A stretch of 64,000 nucleotides of DNA from positions 24,937,876 to 25,001,875 of the forward strand of contig NC_045142.1 of the NCBI RefSeq assembly GCF_008831285.2. Reading direction: 5' to 3'. The stretch is from Nymphaea colorata (lineage: Eukaryota > Streptophyta > Magnoliopsida > Nymphaeales > Nymphaeaceae). The position numbers and the translations under genes were made by a program. Of the stretch, positions 62,667 to 64,000 are shown piece after piece. The notes under the pieces are model-generated. The model saw nothing but the letters and a program-made list of their open reading frames with translations. It did not search any database and was not told the DNA's origin. Every line of letters starts with the position of its first letter. The first letter of the stretch is position 1.

Positions 62667-63085
62667 CAATGACTGCCATAATATGACTGAAATATTAAAA
62701 GCATGTAGATCTTCAATTTCATAACCAGTTTACAAATGTTGGCTTGTCAAGAACATACTAAACCAGTAAATGTCCTTCAAAATTCAGCAATAACCAGTTT
62801 ACAAATGTTTGGCTTGTCAAGAACACACTAAACCAGTAAATGTTCTTGAAAGTTCAGCAGCATTGCTCTTTTGTGTTGTATAATTTGCCGCATTTGCCCT
62901 CTTCTGTTCAGATGCATGAAGAGAATCTCTTGTTTCATTGTGGTAATGATTTGCCTATATAACAATTTGAGTTGTATTCCTGGATTTTTTGGCTATTTTA
63001 CCTTGACAGAATTAAGTGTAAAAGAGCAATAGGTAGCTCTTTTTTCAACTTTGGTATGAAAAGTTCAAGGAACACGATGTTTTGT
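62667..63085. repeat. segmental duplication, copy 2, with internal ~70-bp tandem duplication
   Basis: Diverged copy of 54,944-55,300. Within it the unit ataaccagtttacaaatgtt, then ggcttgtcaagaaca, then tactaaaccagtaaatgt, is present twice (about 62,723 and 62,793). A short gactgccataatatga duplication sits at its left end (62,650 and 62,671). It leads into the RRP41-like first exon and so is probably 5' UTR or 5' intron. Confidence 0.8.
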
Positions 63086-63314
63086 GATCACATGCAGTTG
63101 AATCCACATCTGATATCGAATATTACTACTTTCCTTTGTTTATTATATTCAAATATCTATTTGACAGAAAATCTGAAACCAAGTATGCAAATATTGGTCA
63201 TTGAAAGTCCAATTTGTGCAATGCTAACGGCCGTCATTGAAATATTTTAATCCAGGTTTATGCTCTTTCCGTGTAGCCAGTCTTTTCCATCCTTTACTAT
63301 CTTGCTGTGAAGAC

Positions 63315-63523
63315 ATGGAATATGTTAGTCCAGAGGGTCTGCGTTTGGATGGTCGGCGTGCAATGGAGGTAAATCTCTCTCTCTCTCTCTCTCTCCCTCT
63401 CTCTCTCCCTCTCTCTCTCTTCCCTTCTCTCATATTCTGCTTTGGAATGAGTTTCAGATGAGGCAGCTTCGTGCAGAGATGGTCGTTGTAGCTCCTCACC
63501 ATGCCGAGCCCACCATCATCTAG
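63315..63523 (+). pseudogene. RRP41: exosome RRP41-like gene, first two exons, then frame broken
   Basis: RRP41 is an RNase PH-fold subunit of the exosome ring, which degrades and trims RNA. Exon 1 (63,315-63,368) encodes MEYVSPEGLRLDGRRAME, a close match to the plant RRP41 N-terminus. The donor is GAG|GTAAAT. Intron 1 is a (CT)n-rich 89 bp. Exon 2 (63,458 on) encodes MRQLRAEMVVVA, as expected for the next residues, but then diverges to PHHAEPTII and stops at 63,521-63,523, exactly where a 30-bp minisatellite starts. The family continues for over 200 more residues, which I do not find before the window edge. Either the copy is dead, or an unusual splice skips the repeat into exons beyond 64,000. 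Confidence 0.65.
63372..63434. repeat. (CT)n microsatellite in RRP41-like intron 1
   Basis: CT dinucleotides with ccct interruptions fill most of the 89-bp intron between the two RRP41-like exons. Confidence 0.9.
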
Positions 63524-63608
63524 GCCAAACGTGCCTAGGTCTTCCTCTTCCGGACTAGGTGAGTCCGGGTCTTCCTCGTCTAGGCTAGGTGTGCCTAGGT
63601 CTTCCAAA
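63519..63608. repeat. 30-bp minisatellite, three units
   Basis: Three units of exactly 30 bp share the core ctaggc...gtgcctaggtcttcc. On the minus strand they read as acidic ten-residue repeats (EDLGTPSLDE, EDPDSPSPEE, EDLGTFGLDD). The array begins at the premature stop of the RRP41-like frame. Confidence 0.85.
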
Positions 63609-64000
63609 GGCCTTGCTCCATTGATCTCACAAGGGCTTGCAATGTGCCATTTCTTATTGTGAGGCTAACTTTTATTCTTTTGAGTTTTGCGGGAAACAGG
63701 TTGGAGCGACTCCAGGAGCGGGTCCAATGCCTAGGGAGGTTAACTTCCCTAGCTTCTCTTGGATGTCTTTGGGAGAAGGCCGAGTTATCTCAGATGGGTA
63801 TCACCTTTATAATTATATCTAATTTGTTTTAGTTATGAGTATTTTTTTAATTTCATTTAGCTTGTGTTGGAAAGGTTACTGTCTATTGGTTTGTAGGGAC
63901 TGATTCTGTCTCTTGTCCCTCCAACTGAGGGCTATCCTCAACAGATATTTTTAGTCAATAACCTTTAGTTGCTTTTTTTTTTCCCCCCTCTTTCCAGCTC
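63609..64000. other. right-hand end, unassigned
   Basis: A segment at 63,702-63,799 (after gggaaacag, before |gtatcacc) has good splice-like borders and is open in two frames, but I recognise no protein in it. The remaining bases are T-rich. The window ends here. Confidence 0.35.

Noticed and set aside
63224-63607. 127-codon minus-strand frame with acidic decapeptide repeats
   Set aside because: The regularity comes from the 30-bp minisatellite and then from the (CT)n tract. It is antisense to the RRP41-like exons.

Overview
This is plant nuclear DNA, almost certainly from an angiosperm. The genes have many short exons and AT-rich introns, the family set is plant-like, and plant-type copia, LINE, hAT, PIF/Harbinger and TRIM-like elements are present, with long (TA)n/(GA)n microsatellites. 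I cannot name the species from sequence alone.

Positions 1-40,850 hold a tandem array of five glycoside hydrolase family 1 (GH1) beta-glucosidase genes, all on the minus strand, called A to E here. A is cut by the left window edge, with its first 8 exons present. B, C, D and E can each be assembled into 13 exons with consistent phases, giving uninterrupted proteins of 512, 512, 511 and 513 residues. B, C and D are close relatives: they share a long intron 3, a TATA box 41-43 bp before the ATG, and flanking DNA. E is the most divergent and resembles the Arabidopsis BGLU11 group. The enzymes carry signal peptides and no ER-retention tail, so they are predicted to be secreted or vacuolar. The substrate cannot be read from sequence.

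Positions 43,506-45,5xx hold a decayed, 5'-truncated Ty1/copia element (minus strand) with one recognisable 249-bp LTR. It abuts the 3' part of a gene for the anaphase-promoting complex subunit APC7 (plus strand, 45,520-48,468) whose first ~40 percent is absent. An intact seven-exon EMG1/NEP1 gene (18S rRNA pseudouridine N1-methyltransferase, 279 aa) follows on the minus strand at 50,106-53,003.

Positions 53-64 kb are mostly non-coding. They contain a 5'-truncated LINE (about 55.6-58.45 kb, minus), a Tourist MITE at 60 kb, two unassigned possible exons at 62.1-62.4 kb, and the first two exons of an exosome RRP41-like gene (63,315-63,523). The RRP41 reading frame runs into a 30-bp minisatellite and stops. 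The DNA upstream of that fragment is a diverged second copy of 54.9-55.3 kb.

I see no CRISPR array, operon, prophage or previously undescribed system. The notable content is the GH1 expansion, two inferred GC-AG introns, several elements with readable target-site duplications, and two truncated housekeeping genes. All exon boundaries were read by eye from splice consensus, phase and family homology; no transcript evidence was available.
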